A DNA stretch of 64,000 nucleotides from Nemopilema nomurai (lineage: Eukaryota; Cnidaria; Scyphozoa; Rhizostomeae; Rhizostomatidae): assembly GCA_003864495.1 (NCBI GenBank), contig ML133444.1:124001-188000 (forward strand), in the 5' to 3' direction. Numbering within the stretch: position 1 is the stretch's first letter; every line of letters begins with the position of its first letter. Made by a program: the position numbers and the translations under genes. The notes beneath the pieces are model-generated. The model worked only from the letters and a program-made list of their open reading frames with translations, was not told the origin of the DNA and did no database searches. Of this stretch, positions 48,740-61,466 are shown piece by piece.

Positions 48740-51700
48740 ATGGCTAGTCCAAGGACGCGAAGAGTTTTGAAGGAGCTTAAAGTTAAAGACGGAAATAATG
48801 TAAGTTTGTCGGAAAATTCATTCATTTACTTTTCTTGGAGAAGCTACAGGCCTTAGGCCATTTTGCTGAACCTTGTTGTTTGGTGTAATATTCATCTTTT
48901 TATATCCATAATAGTTAAATCAGTATGAAGTTTCTATAGAATTATTTTTCTAGTTACTTTTTTCGCTAGTTCCTTTAAATTTCATCGATAACCAGGCCTC
49001 AAAATTTAGTTGATTACTGCCCTGGTTTATTTATTACTGCCCTGATTTATTTCCTCTTTTCACGAAATCATTCTAATAAAGTATTTTGAAGTTCACGCTT
49101 CTAGGCTTAGGAAAATACCCACACCTTCCTTTAGTCTATAACAGTAATTCAAACATCACAGTTTTCACCATTTGCCAGCTTATTAAGGCTGGTGCTTTAC
49201 ATGACTCAAATTCCAAGTCTTCAGGCCGGCCACTATCTACAAATCTGAAACACACTGTTACCTTAACTTTTTGAACTGAGTTTTGCAAGAAAGTAGTTGC
49301 TATTTGCCGGATCACTTTGGTACCATCTGTATAGAATCTACCTTGCAGTAACTTCTGAAAAAATCTAAAGTCCGGTATACACATTGGCTATTGGAAATAA
49401 CACCCTTGTTTCTATGACATGGTGACAAGGCTTGTTGGCAGGTATTCAAGTAAGGTAGAGGAATTGCAAGCAATTTTATGGTAAAATTAATCATAGGTAT
49501 ACAAAAACCATCATTACATTTGATTTGATTTGATTTGATTTGTTTCTACCTTGCATCCGAAGGTAGTTTTTAGGACACTGAGAAGCTTAAGCTTATCGAG
49601 CAGTGTCCTGGTCCTTCCTCTCGATGTGACCACACCTGGTGATTCCTTATGCCTAGAATTACAGAGAGCTGGCAACTCTCCTCACTCTTTACATTACACT
49701 CTACCTCAATTACATTAGAGGCTATGGCTATGTAAAGGGTTTGGCCAAGTATGATACATTCATACAGCAGTAAATGCATCAAGATTTCAAAAGTCACTTT
49801 AACTCCATCCTTTCAGAAAGTATTTCACATTTTTGACTTCCTTTGGCAAGGCTAGCCAACCTGTTGTTAAGGTTTCTTCAAAAATTTTGAATATATTTTG
49901 CAAACAAATGCTTTTTGGTGCAGAACTTCACAATAGCTAGAAATTAGCAAAACCAATTTTTTCAATGTGAAAGTAATTTGTAAGCTAGCTGTAATGGTAG
50001 GTTGCTTAACTCTCTCACTCTCATGACCCATCACAGTTCAGTGAAGGTAAGGCAGAATTCTCCAAAATCTTGAGTTGTTTTGAGAAGAAGGCCACTTCTT
50101 TGTTCTTGGGCACTGGATTCTTGTAAAATAACAGGTGGATTTTATTCACGCTAATATGTTTTGAATTTTGTGGATGCACAACATCTAGATGTCTTATATT
50201 TGGTTTCAATTTAGAAACAAGCAAATTTCCAATGCTTGTACTTTGACATTTCTGTGCCTCCAACATGGGAAAACTTTTTTAGGCCTGACTTTTTGATGCT
50301 CTTATTGTATGATGATTTTGATTTGACGATGGTAAAGTGCTACAATATTTGATTGCTTGATCAAATCTAGATTATTTCCAAGTAACACCCAAAATATTAT
50401 TCAATCTATATGATACTGAACTCTCATTAACCCGATGTCAGCAACCAGTATATATGGAAAACCATCATTAAACGGGCAATGCTGGGAATAAAATGGTAGG
50501 GGTGGAATCCCACTCCTTGTGGGGCCAAGGCCTGGAATGGTGTGCAATTGCCCCAGAAAACTTAATTGTACAGAAAGATGTATATAGAGTTGACTACAAA
50601 ACTTTATCATCAGAGAGAATAAGACAAGGCTACCTCAATCAATACACTCTTCTGCAATGTTCGATCATTTGACCAACTTGTCCAACATTGTTGGTTCTAC
50701 GCACACGTAGTCTGTTTAAGGCTATGATCGTGTAAACACCAAAAATCTGTCATCTGTCAGTTTATACTATCATTCCCGCCTTGGAAAGCAACATTGGCCT
50801 TAATCCCGAGAAATCTATTTTCCAAAGAGAAGGATTCACAAAGCAAAATGCATGGAGTACAGCGAGTTAATCGATTTTATAAGATTGCAACATAATAAAA
50901 CAAAATTTTGAAGAGCCTAGTAAATAGGTATCTCTGCTCGTCTTTGAACCCATTTTTCCTTTCATTTTTAAGTTCTCTCTTTCGTTTTGACACCACAGCT
51001 GTAACTAGAGCACCATCTGTGCCGCCATCATCATCAAAAGATGGAAAATAGTGACAAGTCATCTGTTTGACGAAAAAGAATGTCCCTTATGACAGATCAG
51101 TTTTAACTGAGCGCGTATTTCAGCCTTGTGTCATGGAAAACGGAAACGAGCAAATCACAACAGTTATCTTTATGAAATTTGAGTGTGTCGCAATTTGTGT
51201 TAAAAATGGGAAAGGCTGAGATTATCCAGCTTAATGACAACACTCTCCAAACCTCCCGTCAAATAGAAACAATTTCGTGATTTTAGCCGTTCTTCGATTC
51301 TATGGTAAAGAAACAACATTGGGCAGTATGTATCATTTTAGAATGAAATTTTTAGATTATATGAGGCGTGTGATAAACTGCACTCCTGAGCGATGGGAAG
51401 CGTGTACCAAGGCGTGTAATGCGATCGCACGCCATTCCCAGTATTGCCTGTCAAATGATGCTTTGGTTTATCAAGATCCTGGTTGATCTTGATGCTTTTC
51501 TTATCAAAGCAGTCATTTTAATAAACATTGGCATTCATCAATCAATGTTCTAATTAATTTTTACCCTCATCAGTAGGATCTTTCTCTATATATTAAAGTT
51601 TCAAATGCTTTTTACATGCTCTGGAAAAAGTCTTATTGAAATCTTCTTATAAATGAAGTTTTGTATTATTCTGTTCAGTTAATCTGGCTATATCTGTCGA

Positions 51701-54700
51701 GAACTAAGTCCTGAATTCTGTATTCCATCTTCAGAGTAACAAACTAATTACATTATTTTATGTGTCTGGGTTATTTTTTTGGTTTCTTGTGGTGCTCCTA
51801 AGTACATCCAAGGAACATCTTAAAGATTTTTAATTTGTTACTATGTCTTCAAAGAATTATATAAGTACCTTTCTATTGGTACCTGTTTTTAAGGGATCAA
51901 CAAATGTAAAGTGCTTTAAGTATGCAAAAACTGGTTTGCTGTTAGTCATGGCATATAATTTCTATGCTCCAGATTGTCTTTGTGCATAAACTGGTGATGG
52001 AATATAGTTTATTTTGCATACAAGCTGTTGCATATCATGACTCCATGTGTCTTAAATTGTTTTAGACATGTTTTGAATGCGGAGGCCATAACCCTCAGTG
52101 GGTGAGTGTTACATATGGAATTTGGATTTGTTTAGACTGTTCTGGGAAGCATAGAGGACTTGGTGTCCACTTAAGGTGAGGCATTATGATATTTGAAATT
52201 TTTGATGTACCAATATTTCAAATCTTTTGCCAACCCACTTTTTATTTTTCAGACCAGCCTTTAATGCCATTAGAATCCATCTTCTTATGTATCTCTGTGC
52301 CATCAATAATGCACATGAACCATCCAAATAGCTGACGGTCCATGATGTCATGTCATGATGTCCACGGTCCATAGCCAATTCCACTGCATAGCTGTATCAG
52401 TTTGCCTTTAACTTATATGAATGGGATTAAACTTAATTGGTTGCCCAATTGATCTCATTTTTTCACAGTATATCTTGCAGAGTGAATATCAGGAAACAGG
52501 CTCGTAGGGATGCAAATTGAAGCCTGTCTCTTCTTGCTGTAATCTACTTAATATATCACACAATATATTAACCAATACTTTGTACAATACACTGTACAGT
52601 GGAAAACTAAGCACAGACTTCAGATACCCATGCATCAAATCTTTGCATAAGGATGTAGTATATTTGAAGCATTTTTCTTCTTTTTATAGCTTTGTGAGGT
52701 CTGTAACTATGGATAAATGGAAAGACATTGAAGTTGAGAAAATGAAGGTAAGCTTTACAATGGCTTTTGCATAAATATAGCCGTTTAAGTGGAAGAAGAC
52801 AGTTTTACTTTCTTTATACTCTTGTGAAGCCCCTTTTGGAAAATATTGTTTGACATTTCTGCCACAATAGCTGCTCTTACATTTAAATGAATTCAAGTTA
52901 TTTTGATGTTTCCCATTTAAACATGCATTGCTTTTAATAAAAGGGGTCTACATATCCGTCACTTTCTTGTAAATGCAGGTCAAGAGTTAATGGTTTTACA
53001 ATTTTGAAAAAGAATTTGCGAGCATGTTTTGATACTTTAATCCTTGAAAGCTCGTAATTGTCAAAAGGGAAATGTGGAAAACCGATATTATGATTCGAGC
53101 AGGGGCGAATGACCTAGTTGTGCTGATCAACCAAAGGGGTCATCAAAAATCACCTGACAAGTAGGCCATGATGCTGCATAGAAAAGTTGACCTCATATAC
53201 ACCAGTTGGTGGCGAGGCTGGGGCATGTGTTAGTTGTTCGTCTGTGTTTCACGTGCTTCTATTGGCTTAAGAACTGCAGGATGGCCTGCACAAGGAATAG
53301 GGTGGAGCTCAGTGGCATACGCAAGTGGAGAAACGAGGGGTCCAGAGCCCCTACTTTTGAAAAAGGTGGTTTTCAAGGTTTTCCAAATAATGCGATAAAG
53401 TCGGTGCCTCAGCGGATTGGAAAAGGTGTTGTTAGGCAGATCAAGTAAAGTTTGAAATCATTGCACCAGCGACAGAGTTCTGTCTTGGACAAAATACCCC
53501 TAAAAGGGGCCCCCATTTTTCATGGGTTGTGTGTGTCTCTGGAGAAGCTGGAATGCCGGAGATCTGAATCAAAGACACCCCCCCCCCCCTCTGAATGAAG
53601 CATAGAGTATACATTGGTAAACAACCTTGCCCTAAATCTTCAAGCATGAGACGTATAAAAAGAGCATAGGACTACCGAAGTTTCTTTTGGAACTTTCTAC
53701 GATAGTCAGGGGGTTCATATTCAATGGTTGAATAAGAAGAGGGGCAGAAGCTTACTTTAGCAAACCAAACGGATGTCAACATTATCTCAATAGAGACCAT
53801 GAAAGGGAGATTTATCGTCATATCTTACTTGAAACATCAAAACGACTTCTCTGGATCTTATTGCTGATTGTCGAAATTCCCTCATTAATAACTGCGGTCA
53901 CCGTTTTTTCCCAACACCTCCCACCCTTTTCCAGTCTCGTGTAGTTAAATAATTGATTACCTCATTGTCATTATCGAAACTTCCTGGAAGAAAACAGTGA
54001 TAATCCAATGGGAATTTTATAAAACGCAAGCGTGTACGGCTCCGTATAAACGGCACCTTGCAATTTAATAATAAACGGTTAACAGCAATGTTCATATATC
54101 GAATCCTTAGAGTTGCCCGATGATAAAATTAGTAATGAAACTTGAAAAAGCAGCCTAGAACCGCCACGTTCTTTACCCAAACGCGTATGTGCAGCGTTGC
54201 CCACATGAAATCGACCACTTTAATAACACACAGTGCATAGTAATGTTTACATACTAAATTCTTACAGAGGCAGAAATCACTAACCCAGTCTTCTTCAGCT
54301 TTGATTCGCTTTGATTCGCAGGTTGGCGGAAACGGCAAAGCTAAAGGCTTCTTCAAAAGCCAACCAGACTTTAGAGATGGGATGTCGATACACGAGAAGT
54401 ACAACACAAAGGCTGCTGCATTGTATAGAGACAAGGTATGCTTTTCCAAATCAGAATGCAAGATACAATAAAAATGCATTTATAATTATTCTGTATGGGT
54501 ATTCAGGAAAAAGTTTCGTTAAATTAGTAGTAATGAGCATGTTAAAAGAAGGGTATACATAGTCTTAAACATAAAAAGACCATAAATAATTACGGGCTAC
54601 AATTACAAGTTTGAAGCACTGGGGGACGGATACATTCTGCCTGGTATGAAATATATGTTTTTACAAATGCTTCAAGGTACAGAACTTCGCCATAGCTGGA

Positions 54701-57700
54701 AATAGCGGAGCCAGTTTTTGCAGTCTAAGTTATATATTTGCATATTATGCAAAAGCTGGTTAGATATTTGTAGGAATTGTGAAACTATCTATGCATGAAT
54801 AGGTTAATGAACTAGCTGAAACGATCGTTCGAAAGAAGAAGAAAAATACTACGAATTAAGTTTCCAATAGTTATTTTACAGGTATCTTCAAAGCTGCTAT
54901 AAATTACCATCATAATTGTTAATAACTTTGAATAAACATTTATGATTGAGAAATAATTCAGAATTGTTACTTACCTTTAATAAATTTACATTTACGTGAG
55001 TTAGATTCGTTTTTAGTCCTAAAGCCGCATGAAACATTTTGCCTCTTAGGTAAGTGCTCTCGCGGATGGGCGCAGCTGGTCAGAAGCGACTTCCTCTGCG
55101 AAGGATTACAAAGCCCCTTCCAGCAGTTTTCACCATTCCCAGTCCACCCCGGCCCTTGCCAGTAAATCCTCGGAGCATGCGCACAGTCCCCACTCTAACA
55201 CAGCCGAGGATTTGGAGAGCTTTCTTGGCATGTCAAAGTGAGTAGCCTTCTTTCACGTTGAAAGACTTCTTAAAGAAAAATCTCTCGACAGCCCTGAAAT
55301 TTTGCCTAGCTAATGGTTAGAGCACAAGTTTGATCCAGTTCTTTTCATCTGACACTCCCCAAAGTATGGAAACGTCTGAAAAATACCAAAAGCGGACATA
55401 ATAAATAGCCAGTTGCGGATCGGAAAATACTAGGGGACTTTGAGAAGAATAGGGCTTTCCATGGAAATGTAGACAGACTGAAAGTATGTACGCACTCTTG
55501 TTGACAGATTGATTTTTGCTTGGACTCTTCTAAAAGTTGTGAAACGGACGCTGATTGGTCGTTAGACAGCCAATCATTCACTCTTCCACAACCCGTAATT
55601 GGTTTCGGTTTAAAAGTTACTCTAGTATGCTAAAATCTTTCCGCTGTTTCTTGAGATGTGACCGCCTAAAGTTGGCATTTATATTCCGCCAGCCTCATTT
55701 GTTGACACGAATCTTAACTAAATCCCATCCTCGAAGTGTCCTCAATTTGAGGAGGAGGCAAAACTCCTTATAATTTCCATTATCATCAACATTAGCACGT
55801 TATTAGTTTCTTAAACTTCTCCACATGTTCTACACGAGTTACCTTTTCACCTTTATTCCTTCTCTATATGATTTTGACGTTGTTAAGGATTCTTTTGAAA
55901 TTGAAAACTTAATTAGTATGTGTGGTCTATCGGGGAGGCTGCCTAGTGACAACTTTAGTACATGGAAATCGAACTTTTAAGTTTAGTAATTAAATCAAAA
56001 GTGAGAAACGTGGTGGTTTAGGCTTAATAATTGGAAAAAAGAGCAGTTGATTGCGCCTCTAATGGAAGCCAGTGAATTCGCTGGGTCAATAATTTTGGTT
56101 ATCACATTAAGAATATTCTGTTTTGGTTTCGTTTAATCTCTTTTTCTACACCTAAACCTCTGAAGGCTATATTAAGAATTTCGTATAGTACGCGATCACT
56201 ATCAAAGTCAAATGTAACTGTACAAATTAAGCGATTTGATGAACTTTGCTCTTTACTTTTACTAAAAGTAAGTACACCCCCTACTCCGGCACGCCCCTGC
56301 TTGGTTCTAAAACAGACCCATATTTGCTTAAAGGGAAGTCAACTTTAGGCAATATAGTAAGCGGGGTACATTTAAGCCAGACCTGTGCCTTCCATGATAC
56401 ACAGTGCAGTTCTAAACCAGCATCCGCAGCTCCGCAGTGCATCGATACTGTAAAACTCTGAGATATATTAATACCACATAGCTTTTTTCTTGCTCATTTG
56501 AATGTCGAAATCCTGTACTTTCATAGCATGGAAAAGAGCATTCCAATTTTTGCAATCTTATTTTAACTAGAGTACACTGGAGAATATTGTTTTATGACCG
56601 TTTTTTCAAGCTGATGAATTGCAATTGATGTTGTTTGCCAAAAAGTCAGGATGTTTTCTTTCATTTCTTTTTCTTTCGGGAAATTTTTCCATCAGGTTTC
56701 CTTGCTCTCACTCGTTTAATGATCAAAATTCGTAAAGAAAAGTCGAGTCTCTTTTTCAAGGTTTTTATGGCAACTTTGAATCTTCATCAAAGCCAAACCA
56801 TTGAAGTTTGAATCCCATTTGTACTGTAATTGACAGCGTTGCTTTGCGCAGGATAACCCACGGTGATCGTCTCCAATAAAAATTCCTTTTTAACGCAAAA
56901 ATATTCCACATGCTGAAACGCCGCAATAAACCTAAAGAAGAGTCACCTTGTATTCTGACATTCAGTTCTATTACAAAACGTAAATAGATGCCACATGACA
57001 TTACATTCCTCGACTTGCTTAATTATTGATAAGAAAGAAGAGCAGCCTCGACAACAGTCTTTAATTGCTTGGGTCGACTTTTTTAGAAGAAAGCGTGGGA
57101 GACGGAACATCATTTAAAACAGTCAGTTTTCCACCTGTCATTCGCAGCCTCGTTCAACCAGCTCTTTTCATAACTTTTAACAAATTTGCTCTCTCTGTAG
57201 AGAGAGGATGCTTGTTTTTTGCTGTTTGCCTTCGTTGTGTCAAAATGATCTCCCGCGTCCCTTTTTCCCTGCTCATACACCCCAATTAGAATTAGTCTTT
57301 TATTGATCTTATATCATCATTTCTGTATCTACCTATAAAGCATATTTAGATAGAGAGTATACGTTTATACTTTAACTTTTGCTTTATATTTTGCAATGCT
57401 ACAGTCTAACAGATGCTTGTTTTTGTTGTCTATTTTCGTCATCTAAAAATGACCTCCTGCGTCTCTTTTCCCTGTTCATACACCCCCAATTAGAATCGGA
57501 CTTTTATTTATCTTATATTCTCATTGCTCTTGCTATCTATAAAGCATACTTAGATAGGAAGTATATGTTTATACTTTTTGCGAAATATACGATTTTTGCT
57601 TGATATTTCGCAATTTTGTTATCTAACAGCCAAAAGACAACCTAACTTCACACTTTGTTAAATAAATGCTTGATTACAGAAGAGCAGGATTTAACGTTCA

Positions 57701-60700
57701 TTTTCTCCCACGCAATCCCATATTTAGAAGCCTCATGCAATAGAAGAGTGTTATGTTCCCTTGCCCACTGGCACCAAACTTGTTTTATTGAAAAACTGAA
57801 TGCCTCAGACGGGGGTTCACTCTTTCATTCAAGAGAATATAAGCGGAGAAAAGGAACTCAGTTTAGCCAATCTCCGTTTTGTGCACGAGTGTTAGGGTGA
57901 TTTTCTGGATCTATTATTCATATTACTCTTTGTGATTGTCAAACGTTTTTTTTGCGAACGCGTGTGAACAGAAGTCTGGTTTTGATGATAATTGTTTTTC
58001 CTCTTATTTTTATTGTGTCTTGTTTCTCGGCACCGCAGAAGCGTAAAGATTAACACCTTTTTTGATTTTTTTTGTATTCGAAGATTTAAATTCTTGTGAG
58101 CTTTTGTGTTTTGTTTTTGGCTGCCTCTTAACAGCAAACTGTAATGTATGCCAGCAATTGACTGTTGCTATAATCAATCAATAAAATTAACATAAATTAT
58201 AAAATAATTGTCATCGGTTTTTGTAGAAGCAGCTAATTGAAATTTACTATTGACAAACAAAGGAAGCATTGCAATTTATTTCAGTCTTTCTTTCTTATCA
58301 TGATTAATAACTTTTAACAGAAAACTGCACTCCTAACTGGGTGTGTGTCATAGAAATGAATGGGCAAGGACAATGTGCCACATTTTAGCATCAATGGTGA
58401 AGCTTTATAGAGAAGCCTTTTTAAATAAGAAAATTCATACGAGAAAGGTTTCTCCACAACAAAACCAAGTGCCATCATTAGTAAACTTTTAAAAACTTCT
58501 CCTTTGTTCTACTTTCTATCCGTACACAAATAAGTTGTGAATATGTGTCCTGCTAAAAGGGAGATAGTTTGAATGTCCATTTAGCTCGGATAAATTAGAA
58601 TGTTGATTCATAATTTCGTTCATTGAATATTGTAAATTCTTTTGCAGGCGTGAAATAGATGCACAGAAAAGCGACTTTTTTGCCAAAAGACAACAGCAAA
58701 ATGCTATGAGGCCTGAGTAAGAATTGCCTACTTTCATATCTTTATATCAATTTGTTTGTCTTTAAGAAATGTTAATTACTTTACTAATGCTATTAAATGG
58801 ATTGCTACTTTATTCATGAGAAATGCAATTAGTAAGCCCATGACAATTCTCACTAGGAGTTTTAAGAGTTTCAGCATCTTGACAGTGCAGTTTCATGTTT
58901 CCTCAGGGGAGTTCATCCTAGCCAAGGTGGGAAATATGTTGGATTTGGCAATACCCCAGTTAATGACAGCAGAAAAGATGATTCAGGTAAAATCCCTCAG
59001 AAATGTTTAGATAATTTCCAACACCATGCTTTATATAATTAATTATAATGTTATATATCAATAAATGAATAATTTAATATTTCACTCCAAATACTCTGAA
59101 TTTCATTTTATATTTCACTCTAAATGTCATTTATAGTAATATTGATTAACGGAAATACTTTGTGAAGCTATTTGAAGCTGGCTTTAAAAGCTTGTTTGGC
59201 CAGTTATTCCTGAAAATTGTCAATATTAGACAATACTTTAATTTGAGGTATGAGTATTTCCATGTTTGTTATTTTGTGTCCATTTCTCTATAGAAGTGAC
59301 ATTTTCTATGTATAGGTTGGGACAATGCATTTGCTTCTTTTCAGTCTGTAAGTTGTGTGGTTGCTTTGATTAAATATTTTTGATCATTAAATTTAATTAA
59401 CACATAATATAAACAGTTTTATTTTTTATGTGAGACAATAATTATTTTGCATGGAAATTATATCTCAATGTCAATTATTTCAATTTCATGAATTTTTGAA
59501 ATTTACATTTTCGAAAAGGTATTTTATTAAGCAAATGCTTTGTAGGATTTTTTTTTTGCCAAAAATTTATCAGTCCATTTATTAAAGGAAAATTTTGTTT
59601 ATACTGTAAGTTTTTAGATTGTTCAAACAGAAATCAAAGAATCTAACTTTGATTCCAGGGTTGGTCTGCATTTGCAAGTGGAGCCCAACAGATTGCCAGT
59701 GTAGCAACAGATAAGGTTCAACATTTCTGTATTTTCTTCTGAATCCTAACTAGTATAGTAAGACAAAATTTCATCAAAGACATTCTTAAAGAACAGGTAA
59801 CAACAAAGGAAATGTGCCAAAATTTCTATAAAGGCAGCAGAAAATTCTCACCACACAAAAAATTACAAAGCAGATTGATATGACAGTACATCCTTGATTA
59901 TCCGAACACTCAAAAATTCTACTTCACCAGTCTTTTGCAAACCAACTCTCAACTAACCAAATAAAATGTCTGTTGTCTATATAAATTGTTGCTCTTTATC
60001 AAAGTTGACCGCAACAGAAACATGAAATCAAAACATCAGTTTTCACATTTGTGTTTACTCGCTTTCTCACTAGAAGGAAGTTGAACTGAAATTTCAAAAT
60101 CCATGCATACTGTCTTCTATCATTATGATCTTCTTGTCTTTGGCCAACCATTTTTAATTGATTTATCTGAACAGCCTGCAAAAAATTGAGTTCACCCAAT
60201 TCAAATGATCAAAAATGTACTGTAACTACAAGAGAAGCTTTTGAACATGAGAAATAAGTTACTGATGGATAAATATATGACAAATTTTTCTGAGAAGATT
60301 TCCCTTTATTTTAAACATTAACTACATTGTTTATCCATTGTACAGTGGGTGAATCCAAGACTTTATTGTATTTTTTTAGGCTGCTAAGCTGGGAACAGCA
60401 GTCAATGAGTCTGTTATCAAGCCCACTTCGCAGAAGGTGACATTCTTTTAATTTGCAATATGTTGATGGATAATTCTCAAAAGAGACACTCAAGCTAACT
60501 AAAAAGGGACATAACCACCAAAACATAGTTGTTGTAGTCTTTGTGGAAAGGAAAAGAGATCAGAAAATGAATTTATAATGCCAGTTCCCTTATGGTTGCT
60601 AGGCAAGGCATGTGATTTACCAGTAATTCAGCAGTACCTGTTTAATAACTTCAAATTGTAGTTGCAACTATCGCTCTTTTAAGCAATTGTCTTATGTATT

Positions 60701-61466
60701 TCAGGTTAATGAAGGAAAGATACTGGATGACATGTCTAGTACTATGTCAGGGTTTGCATCCAAGGTAAAGAAAGACTCTTGTTTCTACATTTGAATTCTT
60801 TGATGCAATGAAATGCATTGCATGCTACCATAGCGAATCAAATCATGTTTAACTAACTGACAAAAGATTCTGGTTCAAAGCATTGATCTAGCAATCACCA
60901 GATTAGATTATTCACAATTTTCTGATCTCCCAAATTTTTGGACCTTTTTTTATTTCTTTAAACACTTGTCAATTATAGTATAGGCTGTAAACATTTTATG
61001 TATTTGATGGTTTATTTAAACAAAAGTTAAAACAAATATTTGTAAAATTACTCTTAAAAAGCTTTTATTCTACTATGCCCTCAGTAAATTCTTTTTATTT
61101 CAGGTTCAGTCAGCTAGTCAAAAGGGGTGGTTCAATTTACAATCATTTGTTTCAAGTGCCTACAATGTTAACAAGACAATTCAAGATAAAGAAATCCAAG
61201 AAACCTATACAATTAGTGATGATATGCACCCAGCCAAAACATCATCACAAGGAGGGTATGGTAGTTTGTCTGCACCTTCTAATGAAAACCCATTCCAAGC
61301 AGCCTCAAAAGCCCAGGCAAAAAAGAAAGAAAACCCAGATGGGTGGGATGCAGACGGATGGGGTGATAATGATGGATGGGAAGCAAATGATAGCTGGGGT
61401 AATGGATGGGATAATGACAACAAAAGTGCAAAGAGCAGAAGTACTCGTAAAAATGGTGATTGGTGA
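48740..61466 (+). CDS. ARFGAP1: ADP-ribosylation factor GTPase-activating protein 1 (ARFGAP1), 12 exons
   Basis: Exons: 48740-48799, 52066-52175, 52690-52747, 54322-54435, 55050-55237, 58648-58716, 58907-58986, 59316-59347, 59659-59715, 60380-60436, 60705-60764, 61104-61466. All are GT-AG and in phase, giving 415 residues (human about 406). The N-terminal ArfGAP domain opens [14 protein letters not shown] and has the zinc finger C22-x2-C25-x16-C42-x2-C45 and the arginine finger R50 in HRGLGVHL. Residues about 230-275 form the curvature-sensing ALPS-type segment ([17 protein letters not shown]), followed by [10 protein letters not shown] and a second amphipathic part, [16 protein letters not shown]. 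The C terminus is acidic and Trp-rich ([15 protein letters not shown]), like the coatomer-binding tail of the family. The enzyme triggers GTP hydrolysis on Arf1 at the Golgi in COPI transport. The first intron is over 3 kb and holds a SINE fragment. Confidence 0.96.
49519..49689 (-). mobile_element. 3' SINE fragment in ARFGAP1 intron 1
   Basis: Body closely matches the full-length SINE at 30011-30244 (GGACACTGAGAAGC, CGAGCAGTGTCCTGGTCCTT, ACAGAGAGCTGGCAACTCTC on the plus strand). It ends at about 49689, before the tRNA-like head, so it is 5' truncated. Its 3' end carries a (TTTGA)n, i.e. (TCAAA)n, tail at 49519-49541, which defines the tail type of the family. Confidence 0.82.
49900..49975 (+). 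repeat. Dispersed repeat copy in ARFGAP1 intron 1
   Basis: CAAATGCTTTTTGGTGCAGA followed by ACTTCACAATAGCTAGAAAT and AGCAAAACCA. Same order as the copy at 54661 and the reverse of the copy at 25578. Confidence 0.6.
51277..51486 (+). CDS. Doubtful small ORF in ARFGAP1 intron 1
   Basis: A 69-codon frame on the host strand, with [15 protein letters not shown] and [20 protein letters not shown] and ending LVYQDPG. A canonical AATAAA lies about 35 bases after the stop (51520), and codon use looks less AT-biased than the flanks. I do not recognise it; it could be an alternative last exon, a nested gene or a retrocopy fragment, or chance. Confidence 0.25.
   Translation: MILAVLRFYGKETTLGSMYHFRMKFLDYMRRVINCTPERWEACTKACNAIARHSQYCLSNDALVYQDPG
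51915..51990 (-). repeat. Dispersed repeat, partial copy
   Basis: AAGTATGCAAAAACTGGTTT matches the start of the copy at 25578 (AAGTATGCAAAAACTGGTTC); homology then fades. In ARFGAP1 intron 1. Confidence 0.5.
54661..54735 (+). repeat. Dispersed repeat copy in ARFGAP1 intron 4
   Basis: ACAAATGCTTCAAGGTACAG, AACTTCGCCATAGCTGGAAAT and AGCGGAGCCAGTTTTTGCA: nearly the reverse complement of the 25578 copy over about 70 bases. A further TATGCAAAAGCTGG at about 54747 in the opposite sense hints at an inverted-repeat structure. Confidence 0.65.
57207..57631. repeat. Tandem duplication of a 205-bp unit in ARFGAP1 intron 5
   Basis: Two adjacent copies (57207-57411 and 57412-about 57631) both starting GATGCTTGTTTTT and containing CTGCTCATACACCCC or its variant, CCAATTAGAAT, TATAAAGCATA and AGATAG. 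Each opens a similar short frame of 74 codons, which is a by-product of the duplication. Confidence 0.85.

Noticed and set aside
52184..52384. 66-codon minus-strand frame ([18 protein letters not shown]) next to ARFGAP1 exon 2
   Set aside because: It looked transposase-like at first sight, but no catalytic motif or terminal repeats were found.
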